Assembly (NCBI RefSeq): GCF_001444405.1
Contig: NZ_CP013187.1
Coordinates: 3,472,001 to 3,536,000, forward strand
DNA: 64,000 bases
Source of the DNA: Pseudoalteromonas phenolica
GTDB lineage: Bacteria > Pseudomonadota > Gammaproteobacteria > Enterobacterales > Alteromonadaceae
Reading direction: 5' to 3'
Part shown: positions 61,043-64,000 of the stretch, in pieces
How the letters are laid out: each line of letters opens with the position of its first letter
Position numbering within the stretch: the stretch's first letter is position 1
The notes under the pieces: generated by a model
What the model was told of the DNA's origin: nothing
The model's database searches: none
What the model saw: only the letters and a program-made list of their open reading frames with translations
Made by a program: the position numbers and the translations under genes

Positions 61043-61728
61043 GGGCCTGTTCTCCCACCACCAGTATTATTGCCATTATTTGTATTTGATGTACTACTTG
61101 CTACTTTGCCATCACCCGGCGTAAGGAAAAAGCGCGTGATAGGCTCCATTTCTTGCATTTTGATGGTCACAGAAACAGCTAAAGGCAGCGCCTTCTTTTC
61201 CCAATTTTCTTGCCACTTTTGTTTGTCGTCTAAGAATTCAAATTTTAAATCTTCAATGTTCTCTAATAAGACTTGGCTGCGAGGCTCGGTACCATCAAGT
61301 TGATCTACGTAAACACGGTAAAGGCGCTCTAATTTATCATCAACCACACGATAACCTACGGCTTGTAACTCAGAGCGAGGTAATAGACTAATTGGATTTG
61401 TCCAGCCATCGCGTACAAACGCGATACCATCATACTGACTATCTAGATCGTAACGGCCATGAAGAATATAACTCGGCGTAAAGTCGCCCGCCTCGTTACG
61501 CGTTTCACGTTTGGTCATTTGGTTAAAATCTTGATCCATCAAGCGAAAAGTCGTATTGAGCGCGTCTAATTCAGCAATCACTTCTTCAGAGCCTTGTTTC
61601 GCCTGAATCGTTGAATTTAATATCTGGTGAGTCGCCAACACCACAAAGCCGAGAATACCCAAGGCAATCATGACTTCAAGTAAGGTGAAACCAAGCTGAC
61701 GGCTTTTTGGAGGGTAAGTAAATCGCAT
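61039..61728 (-). CDS. gspJ: Type II secretion minor pseudopilin J
   Basis: A 229-residue minor pseudopilin with processing site QLGFTLLEVMIALGILGF (cleavage after Gly, Glu at +5). The middle has the GspJ block RLMDQDFNQMTKRETRN. The C-terminus ends in a Ser/Thr/Asn/Gly-rich tail (SSTSNTNNGNNTGGG). It starts 2 bp after gspI. Confidence 0.93.
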   Translation of the reverse strand: MRFTYPPKSRQLGFTLLEVMIALGILGFVVLATHQILNSTIQAKQGSEEVIAELDALNTTFRLMDQDFNQMTKRETRNEAGDFTPSYILHGRYDLDSQYDGIAFVRDGWTNPISLLPRSELQAVGYRVVDDKLERLYRVYVDQLDGTEPRSQVLLENIEDLKFEFLDDKQKWQENWEKKALPLAVSVTIKMQEMEPITRFFLTPGDGKVASSTSNTNNGNNTGGGRTGP

Positions 61729-61730
61729 CG

Positions 61731-62105
61731 CTACTTACCCTTTAAAATGAATGTGCTTAAGTCATATAAAGAATTTTTGTATTCAGCATCGCTGAATACT
61801 TCAACTTGCACTTTAACAAAACTTGGGTCATTGGTTTTGGTGACTTTCTCTTGCCAGTACCAAGTCATACCAGCTAACTCTTCTTCACCTTTATTGTTAT
61901 TCTTACCATTCCACTTATCACCTTGTGCGCGGATCATAACCAAACGATTCTCTGCTACCCAAGATGCGTAGGTTTGTTCTTCTAGTGAAGCGATATGGGA
62001 GACATGCTCACCTGTTACCTGCATGGCTGCAATACCAGCCATGGCACAAATGCCTAAGGCCACCATCACTTCTAGCAGAGTAAAGCCAGCTGATTGCTTT
62101 TTCAT
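61731..62105 (-). CDS. gspI: Type II secretion minor pseudopilin I
   Basis: A 124-residue minor pseudopilin with processing site SAGFTLLEVMVALGICAMAG and the GspI segment TYASWVAENRLVMIRA. It starts the pseudopilus tip complex together with GspJ and GspK. It overlaps gspH by 4 bp. Confidence 0.93.
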   Translation of the reverse strand: MKKQSAGFTLLEVMVALGICAMAGIAAMQVTGEHVSHIASLEEQTYASWVAENRLVMIRAQGDKWNGKNNNKGEEELAGMTWYWQEKVTKTNDPSFVKVQVEVFSDAEYKNSLYDLSTFILKGK

Positions 62106-62698
62106 ACTTCAGGCTCCACTCGTAAATTAACAGGGGCGATAAATTCACCTTCGATAAAATAACGTGCTTGTTCTGCATCTCGGTCTGATAACTCGACACT
62201 AAACTGAAACGCGCTCACTTCGCCCGAAGATAAAATTAATACTTGTGGCACTTTTAGCTTTTTTAACTCAAGCAAGCTTTCATCATCACTGGTGCCCATA
62301 AGTTCACGCCAATTGGCTTGCTCAAGCAAATTGTCTTGCGACCAAGATAAATCTTCGATATTCAAATTAACTTTGTATTCTTTACCGAAGGTAATAGGCT
62401 CGTATAACTCTTCAGCATCAAATACTGCCCACTTCTCACCGTCAAAGACTAAAAATTCTAAAACATTTTTATCAAGGTGAAAGCCAAGCTCAATTTGGTT
62501 TAATACTGCAAACTCAGAGGCAAGATTAATTACTCTGTACACTCTGAGCGCTTGTTTTTCTAACTCTTCGGCTTCAGCATCATCAAAGGTGTAACTCACC
62601 ATTTTCACTGACATGGCGATGATCACAAGTACGACAAGGACTTCAAGTAAACTGAAGCCCTTTGCCTTGTTAATATTTTGCCTTAAGCCTAAACGCAT
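62102..62698 (-). CDS. gspH: Type II secretion minor pseudopilin H
   Basis: A 198-residue minor pseudopilin with processing site KAKGFSLLEVLVVLVIIAMS. The globular domain has the GspH type LNQIELGFHLDK block. It links the tip to the GspG shaft. It follows gspG by 5 bp. Confidence 0.92.
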   Translation of the reverse strand: MRLGLRQNINKAKGFSLLEVLVVLVIIAMSVKMVSYTFDDAEAEELEKQALRVYRVINLASEFAVLNQIELGFHLDKNVLEFLVFDGEKWAVFDAEELYEPITFGKEYKVNLNIEDLSWSQDNLLEQANWRELMGTSDDESLLELKKLKVPQVLILSSGEVSAFQFSVELSDRDAEQARYFIEGEFIAPVNLRVEPEV

Positions 62699-62703
62699 AC
62701 GTA

Positions 62704-63132
62704 TTAACGCGCTTGGTCTTCATCAGTCCAGTTACCGATATCGTCGTCAGTGCCCACTTCACCGTCAGGGCCCATTGAAAAGATATCGATTTTGCCCATT
62801 TCACCTGGGCTAACTAACTGGTAAGGATTGCCCCATGGATCTTCAGGTAATTTTGAAATAAAGCCACCTTCAGGGAAACGACGTGGTATAGGATCAATTG
62901 TCGTCTTAGTCACAAGTGCCTCTAAGCCTTGCTCTGTGGTTGGGTATTTCTTGTTTTTTAGCTTGTACATGTTCATTGCATCTTCAAGCTGTTGAATATC
63001 TAAACCCGCTTTATCTAAAGCAGCCTCTTCTTGTTGGCCCATAATGTTTGGCGCAACGATTGATAAAATCATACCGATGATAACCAGTACCACCATTACT
63101 TCTAGTAGGGAGAAACCTGATTGCTTTTTCAC
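62704..63132 (-). CDS. gspG: Type II secretion major pseudopilin G
   Basis: A 142-residue shaft subunit with processing site KQSGFSLLEVMVVLVIIGM and the conserved C-terminal block EDPWGNPYQLVSPGEMG. The calcium-binding loop is SMGPDGEVGTDDDIGNW. Its length is typical. It follows gspF by 54 bp. Confidence 0.96.
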   Translation of the reverse strand: MKKQSGFSLLEVMVVLVIIGMILSIVAPNIMGQQEEAALDKAGLDIQQLEDAMNMYKLKNKKYPTTEQGLEALVTKTTIDPIPRRFPEGGFISKLPEDPWGNPYQLVSPGEMGKIDIFSMGPDGEVGTDDDIGNWTDEDQAR

Positions 63133-63186
63133 AATGAATACCTCATTCGCTCTAATAGCTGTTATTTTTTAAAACTCTTTATTTGA

Positions 63187-64000
63187 CTATAAGCCGATGG
63201 CTTTGTTCATTTCCATAATTGGTTGCAAAATTGCCATGACAATAAACAACACAATAATGGCCATGGTTGCGATCATTGCTGGCTCTAATAGCTTTAATGA
63301 GACGCTGACCATAGTTTCAAACTCTCTGTCTTGATTGTTAGCCGCTCGCTCTAACATCTGCTCTAGCTCACCCGACTTCTCACCACTGGCGATCATATGC
63401 AGCATCATAGGTGGGAATAACTTAGTTTGCTGAAGTGATGCTCTTAAGCTTGCACCTTCACTGACTCTGACCGCAGCTTCTGATACCGCGGATTTAATCT
63501 TCTCGTTTTCAAGTACCTGACCGGCTATTTTCATACCTTCAAGAAGCGGTACTGCACTGGAAGACAAAATACTGAGGGTACGTGCAAAACGTGCCGTATT
63601 GATACTACGGCTAATTTTGCCTAAACCAGGTAGACGCAATAATTGCGTGTCATACCAAAAACGGATCTTGGGCTTCAGTAGTGCTTGTTTAATACCAATT
63701 GTAAGGGCAACAATACCGATAAAACTTGGCATCCAATAAGCTTGAACGAAGTTACTTGCAGCCATTACCCACTCGGTGGTCCAAGGCAATGCTTGTTTGG
63801 ACTTCTCAAAGGTTTTCAAAATCTCTGGTACCACAGTACCAAGCAATACCGCCACAATACCAATAGCAAAGACGACAAGAATACTTGGATATACCATAGC
63901 TTGAGTGATTTGGCTGCGCATATGCTGACGCTGTTCGGTATAATCAGCCAGACGATTCAGTACTTCATCTAAATGGCCTGACTTTTCACCAGCCGCCACC
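63187..64000 (-). CDS. gspF: Type II secretion inner-membrane protein F, C-terminal part (runs off the right edge)
   Basis: About 271 codons with the 5' end beyond the window. The platform protein has three transmembrane helices and two cytoplasmic GspF domains. Seen here are the end of the first domain (MAAGEKSGHLDEVLNRL), helices (PSILVVFAIGIVAVLLG; FIGIVALTIGI), and the second domain (PLLEGMKIAGQVLEN; MIASGEKSGELEQMLERAA). A final helix (LLEPAMIATMAIIVLFIVMA) ends it. Order F-G-H-I-J-K-L-M-N is canonical; gspC, D and E should lie to the right. Confidence 0.95.
   Translation of the reverse strand, partial: VAAGEKSGHLDEVLNRLADYTEQRQHMRSQITQAMVYPSILVVFAIGIVAVLLGTVVPEILKTFEKSKQALPWTTEWVMAASNFVQAYWMPSFIGIVALTIGIKQALLKPKIRFWYDTQLLRLPGLGKISRSINTARFARTLSILSSSAVPLLEGMKIAGQVLENEKIKSAVSEAAVRVSEGASLRASLQQTKLFPPMMLHMIASGEKSGELEQMLERAANNQDREFETMVSVSLKLLEPAMIATMAIIVLFIVMAILQPIMEMNKAIGL

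Overview
The window looks like a chromosome segment of a marine gammaproteobacterium, most likely Pseudoalteromonas. The 16S sequence resembles that genus. So do the gene neighbourhoods: glnA-DUF4124-ntrBC, srkA-dsbA, nudE/yrfG, a T2SS operon, and lexA next to a cox operon. The base composition is moderately AT-rich, as expected. Almost everything is core genome. No phage, integrase, transposase, CRISPR array or defence island is visible.

Layout. 1-2084: end of a cytochrome c oxidase operon (ctaD partial, coxB with a fused cytochrome c domain). 2336-2998: lexA with two SOS boxes. 3195-8823: first rRNA operon (minus strand: P1/P2 promoters, 16S, tRNA-Ile, tRNA-Ala, 23S, 5S, terminator). 8944-18943: tesB, EVE protein, K+ channel, cheV, SOS-box-driven uvrD, tmcA, a periplasmic binding protein, and a CheW-like protein with an inserted zinc-binding CZB domain. 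19048-26586: typA, then the nitrogen regulon glnA/DUF4124/ntrB/ntrC with clear NtrC sites and a sigma-54 promoter, then a cNMP-binding protein. 26612-28492: PLP enzyme plus 2OG-Fe dioxygenase pair. 28694-28881: about 27 copies of a 7-bp tandem repeat. 28933-29611: three initiator tRNA genes plus a duplicated tRNA 3' fragment. 29709-42235: cysQ, nudE, yrfG, dUTPase, cti, SDR, VOC protein, OmpA-like porin, ABC exporter, selO and a Tag-like glycosylase. 42300-42700: a palindromic repeat cluster. 42708-48014: second rRNA operon, in the same orientation but with no spacer tRNAs. 48218-58367: membrane-anchored RRM protein, murI, trmA, tandem dsbA genes, srkA, ccoG and small unknowns. 57609-64000: type II secretion genes gspN to gspF (partial).

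How the parts connect. LexA should control itself and uvrD. NtrB/NtrC should control glnA and their own promoter. The two rrn operons are about 4.9-kb direct repeats flanking about 34 kb of genes. They differ in one covarying 23S patch, in their spacer tRNAs and in the P1 -35 hexamer.

The most notable non-coding structures are the heptanucleotide array upstream of the dioxygenase operon, the partial tRNA-fMet duplication, the covarying 23S helix variant, and the palindromic repeats downstream of the rrn operons. I found no convincing wholly new multi-gene system. The best protein-level candidates for new biology are the CheW-CZB protein, the membrane-tethered RRM protein and the dioxygenase/PLP-enzyme pair.
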